In this document: one piece after another, positions 55,001 through 64,000 of the stretch
Position numbering within the stretch: position 1 is the first letter of the stretch
Layout of the letters: every line of letters starts with the position of its first letter
Notes under the pieces: generated by a model
What the model saw: the letters and a program-made list of their open reading frames with translations, nothing else
Databases searched by the model: none
Told to the model about the DNA's origin: nothing
From: Phymatolithon calcareum
Taxonomy: Eukaryota > Rhodophyta > Florideophyceae > Hapalidiales
Direction of reading: 5' to 3'
DNA length: 64,000 nucleotides
Assembly (NCBI GenBank): GCA_977006965.1
Contig: OZ345362.1
Location: 682,001-746,000 of the forward strand
Translations under genes and position numbers: made by a program

Positions 55001-55335
55001 GCGGATATATCTGTATTGTCACTTATGCCCAGCAACAAATCTGCATCATCATCGTCCGCAACATCCTGCTCCTCTGCTTCGTGGTGATCTTCTTCTGAAA
55101 GCGACGAGTTTTCGTCGACGTCGACATCACCCGTGCTCGGAGTTCCCTGAAAAGCGTCCATACCAGATGCCGGTGCCTCGCGCAGTGCAAAATCTTGCAA
55201 GTGTGCAGAATTCCTGGCCTCCGCCGTGCTCGCGATACAAGTTGGGTGTACGCCACATTTTGCCCTGTGCCTTGACGCATCTATGGCACGCCGCGAAATG
55301 CGACCACATTTTGTGCATTGCTCCTCGAACACCAT
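52048..55335 (-). CDS. Plavaka-like DDE transposase, 1095 residues
   Basis: A single frame from ATG 55333-55335. Residues 7-27 (CTKCGRISRR...SRHRAKC) form a C2HC-type zinc finger, followed by an acidic disordered stretch (VADDDDADLLLG). The catalytic part has LVPVQLFVDKANVTR (first Asp, about 295), YPVIMYLLGFSR, VGFIPIV, then KPILLSIVADMPEVALL (second Asp, about 397) and a Cys pair, HPCGRC (417-420). This order (Asp before a strand, ADMPE, C-x2-C) is that of Plavaka-type transposases of the CACTA group, which cut and paste the element by its inverted repeats. FESMHNFDIGYTKDIL comes later, as in relatives with an H-N/D block. A basic patch KKKRKRSLTK is a likely nuclear signal. The frame has no stop or shift. 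Confidence 0.65.
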   Translation of the reverse strand: MVFEEQCTKCGRISRRAIDASRHRAKCGVHPTCIASTAEARNSAHLQDFALREAPASGMDAFQGTPSTGDVDVDENSSLSEEDHHEAEEQDVADDDDADLLLGISDNTDISAVTDTGGSSAIDLQPVPYLQYKAAVYICTSGIQRQGLSVLETGKYLNSLDPKGEVCFLWRSGKMFWTDHAHRQKLALEEFGKWESYVVKTERADIGDYTAYVRNLPKTILGIIRNSKSLTIDGRKVQNWTEHLNLKPCMKFDTNGRRIVTDFHSGDDLLYLHEIMTSTGVLQEKTLVPVQLFVDKANVTRLNKRLMYPVIMYLLGFSRKVKGKLAVNVGFIPIVRKNSIAGRRLSKDIVRSTRRIVTQSTLVRLLSPLNEKVALKVLFPDGVEREIKPILLSIVADMPEVALLTSCRMSDNTAHPCGRCFISLAGMNLVDTRTQLLKTTTLMKSIYASVASMGTKTEKEQYLKEKSLHLPASVLMDRFECCLGSSEMRNQVVSRMSAATASTVPNPADLLCDIGRKTCSLVHARPFSFHSFCKFESMHNFDIGYTKDILQSIGTFFAVCLKGDASSAILDKANHHQVCLPRRSQTGTYRLPKAGAILAPGHANVTAQNLYSSLAVLPFLLKGSEKGIGGAAKIMHYMLDLVLSYIHLHHFVRRINTLPWHVYSTVHGEISVLNTKLYQSYENSIGRAKGRAMGSGLAPIGRPLATPKVHQLYCHLAFDIMAGGNVQNFDAQLGESHHVGTRAHYNRSTKTGGAEEQVARRATTRELGVLQRMYPCNEPKELSANEGAVRVVGLERNGEEPTKKKRKRSLTKLTSSLIDGESVLNIVRGLRGGLESRDVPVFRMDFDSVRVVQTVEIKARYPWLQNHGVNGKSVETVRGLKQLVRAASAFYNEEPQYDFVQYVSGSAKIFGQVRLLFEQPYEDKIADHGPFLALVRTLKAAEGRILENGVEEDEEWGIRNTNLLESAGCTYLQWDIDDRTESYRRAVINVKSILCPVSIVPDFQCPIIPEKGSKLWNEMTAVSIEKDRRRFQREERARNLMIDRGRKNNLNFDDTSIAETKPVLLASDGPSELPHPKEERFFYNPFMPWTTPENK

Positions 55336-56327
55336 TGTTAGCTGACCGAATGAGACGATGTGTGTGGGGGGGGTGGTTTAAGTTCTCAAGAAAATGATAT
55401 GACGTGAGATTGTAAGCACCAGTCAATGCTCTCCGCTGGGGTAATGACGTGATCAGAAAAAACCCTATTTTCTGTTATTTGTTCGAAGGAAACCCAACAG
55501 AAATCTAGTATATTCAGTGTTTTGATTATGGTCTGAGTAAGGTTTTAAAGTTGAATGTAGTACAGGTGGTGCCAACTGTCTCGCTCGTTTGCAATCGAAG
55601 ACGGAGTCGCGACTTTTCTCACTTCTTTCTCTTGCGAACGTGAAAGCTTCATTTTTGATTGAGAAAAAGTTTTATTATTCTACAGTCGGTATACTTCTCG
55701 AAAATCATCGGAGCAACTCTTCTAAGGTTTTTTGTAGTACGATATGGCACAATCCCGTGGAAAATATTTGCTCAGTGCTTCTTTTTAAATTTTTCCTCTC
55801 TGGCTTCTTTCTATTGATACAAGAGAGAATAATCTACCTCCTATCTGGGAAAGTAGCTCCGGCTCTCAATATTCCCGCATGTGACCCCAATACTCGGCTT
55901 TGTGCAATTAAACTGGAAGAAACATCGTTGTTTCGCTTGTGAGTTGCAGTGCTGACTTTACAGATACCAGGACAGGTTGGCCAGCATGCAATGTGCCTTC
56001 CAGGCACAGGTTGCTTTTTGTCACAAGTCCAGAGATTCAATTGGAGCACCTCCGATCTCGATTGCAAGAACATGGACAGCTGTCTTTCCTGCATAAAAGA
56101 AGCGATTTGATTGGAAGATCTTAAATGCACTGGTATTTTTATTTCACCTTGGATGCAATTGTGACCGTTAGGTTCTTTTATCCTTCTTCATCACCTGCCC
56201 CACAACATCATTGGAGAGACGCCCTCGACATTCTTCGGAAATTTAGGCCTCGAAAACGGATCATTTTGCGTGACGCGGCAGAAACCCCCCAAATACAAGC
56301 AAATATTCGGTGCAGAAGATTGTGATG

Positions 56328-56775
56328 TAGTCACCGGAGGAACATCGGCATGCTCTGGAAGTGCACCACTTAGATCCGGTAGCGGTGGCATAACTATTTC
56401 TCCTTGATAAATCTTGAAAAATGTGGATTTTTGATACCAGCTTCCAACAAATTCCCCCAACGGCAGCGAGGATTCTGGGAGGAAACGACGAACGTATAGA
56501 ATTGACGCACAGGCATGAATGCACAGGTATTCATACTCCTGCCAATGCATGGATGCAGCCCATTTGGAATGACAAATTGCCGTAAATCTGGTTTTTGTGA
56601 TTTTCAGGACGGCAAACGTGTAACCCTTTAGTGCAGCATGGGTGGAAAGAGCTGACTTTAGGATATTCTTGGACTGGAAAAGAGCACCAATATCAATTTC
56701 GGTCGTAAACGGCCTGTCCATTGTCGAAGACGGTAGCTTGAATCGGATGGTGTACCGAAAAATCGAAATCGGCAA
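56328..56775 (-). pseudogene. MULE fused transposase, interrupted copy C
   Basis: The leftward frame repeats copy B: the MuDR-type N-terminal region (GALFQSKNILKSALST), then MHWQEYEYLCIHACASI and GSWYQKSTFFKIYQGEIVMP. It is cut at PPVT by the right end of the Plavaka-like insertion. The remainder (PGRPKKRRL and the zinc knuckle) is found on the other side of the insertion at 48060-48300. Confidence 0.75.
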
Positions 56776-57064
56776 GGTCGCCGAGCGGCTTTATTGGGAC
56801 AAAACTGTGGAAATGTGGGACATGGCGATCTTCGAACAAATTGTTCCGTTTCGTCCTAGGGCAGATCCGTTTTACAAACCGAAATAACTGTAAGATCAAG
56901 ACGTTGGCACCTAGGCATGTATCGGTCTCAACGGACCTGAGTGATGGACCGTTTGCTGGATGCTGACAGAAAAGTACAGGATCATAACTACACCCATGCA
57001 TGGTGGTCATTTTAGTAAATACGGCAACCTACGTGGTCATTTTAGTAAATTCCCCTAAATACAA

Positions 57065-57181
57065 TAATTTTCGCAAGCACGACGATCTCAATAAATACAA
57101 TAAATATTCGCGACTCAGGAATAAATTATTGGAACAATAATTTAAATAATTACAATAGCAGTTAATTTTTCCAATGCTTTG
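57065..57181 (-). mobile_element. hAT outer copy, far end
   Basis: AT-rich sequence ends TTTTTCCAATGCTTTG at 57181. Its inverse resembles the left end of hAT D for about 100 bases (tgctattgtaattatttaaa). With the MULE duplication TAAATACAA at 57056 it completes the hAT copy that begins at 13200. Confidence 0.6.
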
Positions 57182-57189
57182 CCGCAATA

Positions 57190-58330
57190 TGTCGAACCGG
57201 AATGTTTCGAGGGCCGAGATCAACAACCTCCGAGCGATTCTGACCGCAATACAGAAGAAAGTTGAGGATTAATCCGACAAAAATTAAGTTATAATCCAAG
57301 CAAATTGAGGATCTGTCAAAGAAAATTGACGACTCTGATAAGACTATCAAGTTCAAATCGCGTTTGCGTGAACCTTAGCTCTCTTTTTAGCTAGAGTTTT
57401 TTGCGATTAGAGAGAGGTTGAAAGTCATTATCTTCGTGTCTGAACTACAGTACACGCTGAATTGCTTATCTCGCTTGTCGGGTAATTTGTGTCTGGGCTA
57501 GTCAAAACAGTTGGGCAAAGCCTTAGATTGGAAAGAGCTTTCTACTCTACTTCCAAACGCAGTTCCAGTCTACCGTCCTCCTTCATGCGGAGGATGACAG
57601 AAAACATCTACAATCTCAAAATTCGTCGCTACCAAGCATAGGCTGACAAGCCTGGCAAACATTGGCAACCACGCTCGCGGACGCCCACATTCCATCTGCG
57701 TACGACTCTACAGGGCCCTCGTGCGACCGATGGTGGAATATCTACTTGCGCTCATCAAGGTAACAGATCACTTTCACCAAGCAGAGCGTGCTCTCGAGAA
57801 CATGCAGGCAAGATTTAGGGGTATCTGTCGAATCGGATAGATTCATCTTCGACAAGTACATCTCAGCGTCAAATTCATCGGCACTGAGAAACAGAGAAGG
57901 AAATACGCTTTGGGACTTCCCAAAGACCAAAATCGCCTGTCTATAATCAACGAGTCCAACGACATGCTCTATAAAGCTCTCCTGTGCAACACGACGGAAT
58001 CTTTCGCAAAACATATTGACTCCGAAACTAGCGTAGGAATAATAACCCTTCAAATGGCAAGAGGAGAGTGGAAACACTGTCTGCGGCCACGATCGCGTGG
58101 CGCTGAAGGCAGGCGCCCACCCAATCTCATACGAAACGAGCTCCACTCTTCCTCCGTCTCAAGAAAGCGAAGTACAGGTTCCTGTGCACACACTGTCTAT
58201 TCCATCACTTCCCATACCCCCATCAAGAGAAGAAGAGATCAGAAGACTGCACAATCGATCACGCGCTAAAAAAGATGCCAATCCCCATGTCTAAACAATC
58301 CTTCTCAGAACAAGAAGAAACCAGGTTGCA
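57190..58330 (+). pseudogene. Decayed LINE, ORF1-like and polymerase tail
   Basis: The left part has coiled-coil fragments typical of LINE ORF1 proteins (MSNRNVSRAEINNLRAILTA; then, in another frame, QIEDLSKKIDDSDKTIKF). At about 57620-57840 the polymerase thumb region is clear: RLTSLANIGNHARGRP, SICVRLYRALVRPMVEYLLA, ERALENMQARFRGICRIG. A Cys pair (FLCTHC) near 58170 may belong to the closing zinc finger. Frames shift several times and the palm domain is missing. The outer hAT terminus lies directly against its left end. Confidence 0.55.
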
Positions 58331-58833
58331 AAGCGGGGTCGTCACAATCCAGGAGATCTTAATTTTTTTAAGCAACTGATTAGTTGTTTATTCAAAAGCC
58401 CTGAGTAACACTCCTGAAACTGTAGCGGTTGCGACATGCTATCGGATCAGCTGTCAAACGAGCTCGTTGCACAGATCACCGAGCTGCAAAATGTGGCGCA
58501 ATGAATACACAATGACGCCTCGCTACCGGGAGTCGTCTACGGCGAACAATACAGGAGTTCTGCAATTTAGATGGGATATCTGAGATCCTAAGTTTTTCCG
58601 TCCGCCCCTCTGGCGGTGCGTTTTTGTAAGCTAAACAAAGGTAGGTAGCAACTGAGGAAGCCTTGCCCATATCTTCGGAAGTCTGTGGGGCTTTTAAATA
58701 AACTTTGCTCAAAAAAACTCCTAAAATTGTACGGGAGCAGCATTTCGGCACTGGTTCATTCTAGTATGTCACGTGGTCCCCAACACAAGGACTCGTCGTT
58801 TTTCATCTTATCAATTATGGTGACGCTGTACAG
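58331..58833. other. Intergenic, nothing recognised
   Basis: Only short frames occur on both strands. Confidence 0.3.
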
Positions 58834-58897
58834 TAGTAGGGAGTCCAATGCCTTTTCCGTTGTTTTAACAACGGATAAGGCATTGAACTCCCTACTA
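58834..58897. repeat. 64-bp hairpin repeat
   Basis: TAGTAGGGAGTCCAATGCC pairs with the inverse GGCATTGAACTCCCTACTA around a tttaac centre, with few mismatches. It is a foldback of the kind left by small non-autonomous elements. Confidence 0.85.
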
Positions 58898-60520
58898 AAT
58901 ATTAAACTATTTCTCTGGGTCCAGTTCATACTTTAAATCTTGGAGATCTGCTCCAAGAACACGAAGTAGAAATGTACGCAACCGAACTTAGCGCTATGAT
59001 AAGCCTCTCAGCTGCCATAGCAAGCTGAGGACATGCAATCCTATGTGTAGCGCAGACACGAAGTCAACGACACACAATACACATCATCCAGCATGTATTT
59101 CAGGCATGAAGTCAATGACAGAATCAGATTATTATGTCCTTCACTTCGTTAGGCGCTCGCACGGAATCGGCTCGTGGTATCATACTGTACTGTAATAGAC
59201 GAAACCATGTGATAACATGATCGAGAGGTCCAACACATCGTTAGTTCATTATTGTACCGTACGGTAGTTGCCTCTTTCCCTCACGCCAGGGCCCTGGTAC
59301 AGTAGGAACCAATTCGTGGCGAGGGGGTCCGGTGTACAGTACACTTTGCGGTTCCCCGATGTTCGCCACAGCCGCAAGGTGCAGAGTGCGATAATACAAG
59401 CTTCCAGTTGGCACTCCTCACCATGATGATCACGTCACCATCATGGTCGTAGCAATTTTACGGCAAAGTCTACTTGCAAGATGTGAATCTGACCGTTTGC
59501 CCTGGGAAAAAAAACCTTACAGTGCCACAGCCCTTCAGCACAGGCCCGTCGTGGCAGTCCTTTTACTTCGACAGCAAACACCAACAGGAAATGGTGACTA
59601 CGACGATATCATACGCGATGGTATTTTTTCAAAAATAAAACCACGGCCTACCGATCCGTCGTATAGAACAATTCTTGAAAAAACTAGTATGTATGAGATG
59701 ACACTGCTTGACTAATCGTGCTGTACCTCCTCCCTGTATGACCGTTGCACTGTAAAGGTCACTAGTTCGGGACACCGAATCCAGCAATTTATGATCCCAT
59801 ATGATCAGGTTCTACGACACGTGGAAGCGGTAAGGTGATCGAGCGCTCGAAACAGCCATAATAGGTCCGCCGAAAAATGGATGCGTCTACAATAAACATG
59901 TCTATCAGAGACGATTTTAAATGACCTACAGAATCTTCACAAGTCAAGCATGAAAAAAATTGGGATATCCATGATTCACTTTTTTCGTTTTGACCTTCTT
60001 TCACATCTCCGTACAGTCGGATTTACAGTACTGTACAGTGTTGCACGAGGTGCTTGGGGCCACCTGCACGCGTCACGCGCAGTGCTGTAGAGAACACGTA
60101 TCATACTTTGCAATGACGGGGCCGACGCGTGGTACTCTCTGAACGGCTTACATCTTGCAATGCATCTCGTAAGCAAGGTCCAGCAATGCCACCGCGAATT
60201 TTCCACCGTTGTGTGTGGGAATACGTATTGCCCACACGGGCCGATTGAATCGTCACGTGCCTCTTCTGTGCTCCGTCGTGTCTTTAGAAGCACGCCAGGG
60301 CCTTTTATTAGCCCTGCTCAATGAGTCCTCCTTCCATTATAACCGTTTGTTCGCTTCAACCCCTTTTAAACCACTCGTCCGCTGCGCATCAAATAGCGTT
60401 GCCCGGTACAGCCATTTTCGCTTCCCCTTCCCATTCCCCTTCTTACCCCGCACATCCCACCGCCGCCGTAAACCACTGTCATCTTCTCCAAGGTAACCGC
60501 CCAACACAACCCGAAGTGCC
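58898..60520. other. Gene-poor stretch before a small secreted-protein gene
   Basis: A 90-codon rightward frame at 59443-59715 is the only candidate and has no recognisable feature. The last 200 bases would contain the promoter and C-rich leader of the gene at 60521. Confidence 0.3.
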
Positions 60521-60868
60521 ATGAGGTCTCTCTTCCTGCTTGCGTTCGCCGCCGTGCTCGCGCTCTCCGTCGCGAACAGAGACTCCAACCCGATCACGAA
60601 AGACTCTGATTTTGTCCGCTTCTGCGCCATGCTTCACAACGAGTCGTGCTCAGAGTTAAACGAGCCCATGGCGGGACCGTGCACGAACCCTGTTAAGTGC
60701 CGCGTTTTCATCTGCACGCCGGGAAATGGTTCCTGTGCTGATGATCCCACCCTCGACTGGTGCGAAGGCTACGAGAGCTACTGCGAATCTGTCAAGCACC
60801 TTGTGCGCCAGGTGGCTAATCCACTTGGCAAATTCAGTGCTGCGGGTAATCCGCCAAGCATCGAATAA
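60521..60868 (+). CDS. Small secreted protein with eight cysteines
   Basis: The product is 115 residues from ATG 60521. The first 18 residues (MRSLFLLAFAAVLALSVA) form a classical signal peptide, with cleavage likely after SVA. The mature part has eight cysteines (FC, SC, PC, KC, IC, SC, WC, YC), enough for four disulfides, and two possible N-glycosylation sites (NESC, NGSC). It is acidic and compact, as in extracellular or cell-wall proteins; no family is recognised. The stop codon is embedded in GAATAAATAC, so an AATAAA polyadenylation-type signal overlaps the end of the coding region. Confidence 0.65.
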   Translation: MRSLFLLAFAAVLALSVANRDSNPITKDSDFVRFCAMLHNESCSELNEPMAGPCTNPVKCRVFICTPGNGSCADDPTLDWCEGYESYCESVKHLVRQVANPLGKFSAAGNPPSIE

Positions 60869-61682
60869 ATACTCTAATTGGCTATCTGCGCTCGATTCGG
60901 TAGCGTTTCTTCGTTTCGTTCTAATTTCAAGCAAACTGTTGTATCATTAGACTCACTCTCTTCTTCTGACTGCAGTGGAGGTACTGTGAATTGAGCTTTG
61001 TCGCGAATATCCCGCTCTTCAGACCCCGTAATCTACGTCACTAAACTATACTCATTGTGGAATGCTTCGTTTTTCTGTCCGCACCTCCCTCCTTGTTCCT
61101 GCATTATGCCATCTTCAAAGTTCCGCGCTTCCGTCAGAGAACATTGAGGTGCTAATCTGTCCCACAAATTGATAGTCTTTTGACCTCCGCTTTGTGTTGT
61201 GAGTTCCATTTTGGTGCACGATGCTTCCAGGCTACCTTCTACGACGTGCCATAACGTGGCATCCAGTACTGTACCTCAACAGCAAGTCATTTGCATGATT
61301 CTTAAGGAATGGATGCATGTATCTGAGGTGACGCTCTGTGTGTCACTGCATCGCCATGCACAGGAGCTTGACACGCAATCTTTTGGTAATGCCAACGCTG
61401 TGCTCGTGCATGTCGTCGATGCTAACAGATTCGGTACGCAGCCAAGCTGCATCCCTCGGAGAAGGAAGCAGGTGCACTGATGAAACGAAAAGCAAAAAGC
61501 GGTTTTTCTTGGAGGCCACAAAATTATTCCAAGTGATTCATTGGTTTGCGATTCTAGAGACATCGTACTCTCTTTAATTAGCACTTTTTATATCCCATTT
61601 AGAAAGTCGAATTCTATTTGACGCCATAGGGTAAGTGCGGGTAAAGTTCGTCTTAGAGTGCCCTGAACCAAACGTCTGTCGC
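60869..61682. other. Intergenic, nothing recognised
   Basis: No convincing frame on either strand. Confidence 0.3.
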
Positions 61683-62060
61683 ATGCGACCTGCCGATATT
61701 CCTCTTCACAAGATCACCAATAAAACTGGATCGGTCGTGTTATTCGAGATGACTTGGAGCAGTGCGATGCTCCTGGTGAGACACAAAAAGCGCCTTGAAG
61801 AAACAGAAGAGTACTTTGGAAGAGATGAGGACATAATGGAAGCAATGAAGGATATTGAATATCTCAAGATTTATGAAGACTTGCGACAAGCCCTTCAGAA
61901 AGCCCAGGAGGGATCCGTCACGAAGAAGAGGAAGAGAGAAGAAACAATTAAGGTATGGGAAAAGGAAGAAGAAGGCAGATCAATGAAGATTCCTATTGAA
62001 GGCAAGCTACCAGGGATCCTTTACATAGGAGATCATCAAATATCCCCAGTGCGATGTTGA
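61683..62060 (+). CDS. Hypothetical charged helical protein
   Basis: A frame of 125 residues from ATG 61683 (MRPADIPLHKITNK); it is open 16 codons further upstream without an ATG. Residues 35-105 are highly charged and helical (KKRLEETEEYFGRDEDIMEA), with a basic stretch TKKRKREETIK. No family is recognised. It may be a short host gene or a piece of a transposon protein. Confidence 0.3.
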   Translation: MRPADIPLHKITNKTGSVVLFEMTWSSAMLLVRHKKRLEETEEYFGRDEDIMEAMKDIEYLKIYEDLRQALQKAQEGSVTKKRKREETIKVWEKEEEGRSMKIPIEGKLPGILYIGDHQISPVRC

Positions 62061-63317
62061 ATCGGAACAGTTCAACCCTAATTTGGGAAGAACAAATTTA
62101 GTATTTAATACTCATCTCAGTTCTGAGACTGGTTTAACCCCATTACAGCTCTCCAATAACCGTTCAATTCTTCTTCGACGCAGGGTATCATGTACTTGTA
62201 CACATCAAGAATGATATTTCAAGTTGTGCTCTGTGGATCGATTGTTATTTTCAAAGCAACTTGCGCACTCGATCTTATCCATTCGAACTTAATGAAACCA
62301 CTTACTGCATCTCCCACTGGTGCGCTCCATTGCTGTCTGTCTAGGCTTTGAGATCTTCGCTTTCTTTGTTCCCACTGCTGCGCACTTTTCCCCATATCCC
62401 CTCTGGAAAACATAGGAAATTCGAAAAATGCTTCACGTACCGGAAGGTGGGATTATGTAGACCACCGAAGCGTGGAGCACTCACGAAAAGAAACTCTTCA
62501 CCCGACAGAATCAAGCCAAATTTTGTTAGCACCCGAAAAGTTGCCCCAAACGTCAGCAGATGTGAAAATTCTGCGTTAGTCCCCGAAGTTATCTCCGAAG
62601 ATGAAATAACTATGAGGGCTGCGTACAGTGTGTAGATCTTCAACTTCCAAAGCAGGATTCAGATTCGAATTCCAGTATGAAAGCTGAAGACACGGCTGCG
62701 AAGCAAACTGAGTCAAGTGGAACAAAGCAATTAAATTTATCTAATTTACTAGTCGAGTTCGGTTTTGGCACGAATCCCTTCCGCCGTACACCCTCCAGAG
62801 CTACATATTATTGAAACTTCGAGGGCATGCTTTTCCCAGCATCTGCTGCCAAGGACAAACTTCGAGGAACACTGCACACAATAATCATACGACGTTGCAC
62901 TGGGTTCGCATACCATCGCAATTCCCCAGAACATGTTTTCTCACTTTACCGGGAAAAAGTCCTCTTCTCTCCTTCCGGTTGCTGTCTTTGGCAGCAGCCA
63001 CGACGTGTGGAGCAGTATAGTTTCGTGAACACAAGGCATCATGGGTGAAATCAACTCAACAAGATTTCGAAAAAGACTCGACACTAACTTTCCATTCGCA
63101 CACCAACGGATTCTTAGGCTCCTTTTCGAATTTCGAGACAAGCAATGTTTTGTGCCGGAAATGGCAGTCATTCCAAAACTTTTTACATTCGACGCATACC
63201 CCCGTTCTAGCGACACACGCCTAACAATGTACCACCATTACCGCACCTGTATCCTAAAGTTGCAACTGTTCAACCCAGTAAAACCAGTGCACCGTAATTA
63301 CCACATTGTCTCTTGCA
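62061..63317. other. Intergenic, nothing recognised
   Basis: Short overlapping frames only. This is the 3' flank of the mannosidase gene that runs leftward from the right edge. Confidence 0.3.
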
Positions 63318-64000
63318 TTAGAGCTCAGTGTGCTCTGTCGACACCCCAGTTTCCACTTTCAACTGTTCACTATCGCTCGGCTCTGTAGAACTTGATACCT
63401 GCGACGCGACCGAAATCACACCCTCATCCGCGTTAAGGTCCGGCGTAATGAGCAGCGGGTGCGCTTCAGTGTTAAAAACCCACTTGTTCAAGGGCAGTTC
63501 CTCGTCAGGACCGAAGATGAGGTACAGATACTTGAATGTCTCCGCAATCACGAACGAGTGCATGATATCCTGTTTGCGCGGTTTCCTTGACCGCGCGTTC
63601 TTGATCACAGCATAACCCCCTTCGTCAATCTTACAGTGTTTCTCAATTTGTTGGAACACGTCCCATGCATATTTGCGATATTTCTCCTTCTTCGTGTGTC
63701 GCCACATATAGAAAAACGCCTCCACTGCCTCGGGTCGCAGATTGTATGCGCCCGACATGCGCCATTGATCCTCGTCTCCGAGCCGGATATTTTCGCCGGA
63801 CAAACCCGACGGGGACCGCTTGTACATGAGATAGCACGTGTCTGTTAAACTTTCAGCCAGCTGTTCCCAATTATTCCGCCGCTCAGTTTCATTCACGCCT
63901 AGACCGCGAAGACCAAGCACAATCATACCCGGAATATAGCACGAAAAATGGTCCATCCTATGCGAGAATTGCGCGCGGCCATATTGGTCTGGCACCACAT
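63318..64000 (-). CDS. Class I alpha-1,2-mannosidase (GH47), C-terminal part
   Basis: The last 226 codons of a glycoside hydrolase family 47 enzyme, which trims alpha-1,2-linked mannose from N-glycans in the ER or Golgi; the gene continues past the right edge. Visible motifs are MDHFSCYIPGMIVLGLRGL, YNLRPEAVEAFFYMWRHTKK with the conserved RPE, DIMHSFVIAETFKYLYLIFG and the closing WVFNTEAHPL, whose Thr binds the catalytic calcium. About 45 residues follow the usual family end (Ser/Glu/Thr-rich, EHTEL at the terminus). No break is seen. Since the N terminus is outside the window, ER and Golgi types cannot be told apart. Confidence 0.9.
   Translation of the reverse strand, partial: VVPDQYGRAQFSHRMDHFSCYIPGMIVLGLRGLGVNETERRNNWEQLAESLTDTCYLMYKRSPSGLSGENIRLGDEDQWRMSGAYNLRPEAVEAFFYMWRHTKKEKYRKYAWDVFQQIEKHCKIDEGGYAVIKNARSRKPRKQDIMHSFVIAETFKYLYLIFGPDEELPLNKWVFNTEAHPLLITPDLNADEGVISVASQVSSSTEPSDSEQLKVETGVSTEHTEL

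Larger units (their letters stand above)
48303..56327. mobile_element. Complete Plavaka-like DNA transposon, 8,025 bp
   Basis: The left end starts CATCACAATCTTCTGCACCG and the right end is its inverse. The two agree perfectly for 28 bases (to aatatttg) and with few differences to about 45. Copy B shows the unoccupied MULE sequence gcgcctagtcaccgg. Here it reads gcgccTA-element-TAgtcacc, so the target duplication is TA. Inside are a leftward 1095-residue transposase, a rightward accessory gene and perhaps a spliced leftward gene. The termini and the intact transposase frame suggest a fairly recent arrival. The superfamily call (CACTA/Plavaka-like) rests on the protein layout and the CA-starting termini. 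Confidence 0.8.
48006..57055 (-). mobile_element. MULE copy C, split by a Plavaka-like element
   Basis: MULE termini lie at 48006 (GGGGAATTTACTAAAATGAC) and 57055 (the inverse). Without the insert it would be about 1,025 bases and encode, on the minus strand, the same fused transposase ends as copy B: the DNA-binding end at 56400-56775 and the zinc-knuckle tail at 48060-48300. The left flank is TAAAAAATA (47997-48005) and the right flank is TAAATACAA (57056-57064), so the ends come from two different insertions. The MULE frame is broken in PPVT at the insertion site. Confidence 0.8.

Noticed and set aside
48006-57055. A simple 9-kb MULE
   Set aside because: The interior is a separate element with its own TIRs and a TA duplication, and the two MULE flanks do not match each other.

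Overview
The window is nuclear DNA of a eukaryote. Its genes are long, mostly single-exon reading frames separated by large gene-poor stretches filled with cut-and-paste DNA transposons. No tRNA, rRNA, CRISPR array or operon is visible. The intron-poor genes and the mix of hAT, Mutator-like (MULE) and Plavaka/CACTA-like elements would fit a red alga such as Chondrus, but that placement is an inference and was not tested by any search.

Left part (1-13.2 kb): an Na+/phosphate transporter (PHO4/PiT family) broken by two in-frame stop codons; the tail of a LINE; a Bmt2-type 25S rRNA adenine methyltransferase; a probable two-exon Cys-rich gene ending 55 bases before it; an F-box/LRR-like pseudogene with four in-frame stops and one slippage frameshift; a helical protein with a possible mitochondrial presequence; then about 3 kb without a convincing gene.

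Nested transposon locus (13.2-57.2 kb): a hAT element seems to start at 13200 and end at 57181. It is split by a MULE whose exact 9-base target duplication (TAAATACAA) lies at 14111 and again at 57056. About 33 kb now sits inside that MULE: further hAT and MULE copies, a truncated methyltransferase, a 1785-residue membrane protein with Sel1-like repeats, a three-gene cluster with a Plavaka-like transposase (28.4-36.8 kb), relics of hAT, Plavaka-like and LINE elements, and a RING-H2 protein. The right half of the MULE is interrupted by a complete 8,025-base Plavaka-like transposon (48303-56327) with matching terminal inverted repeats, a TA target duplication and two or three genes.

Right part (57.2-64 kb): a decayed LINE, a hairpin repeat, a small secreted protein with eight cysteines, a coiled-coil hypothetical protein, and the C-terminal part of a class I alpha-1,2-mannosidase (GH47) that runs off the window.

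The host genes share no pathway. The coherent story is the transposons: nested insertions, deletion derivatives that keep their terminal repeats, and target duplications whose mismatched partners record ectopic recombination between MULE copies.
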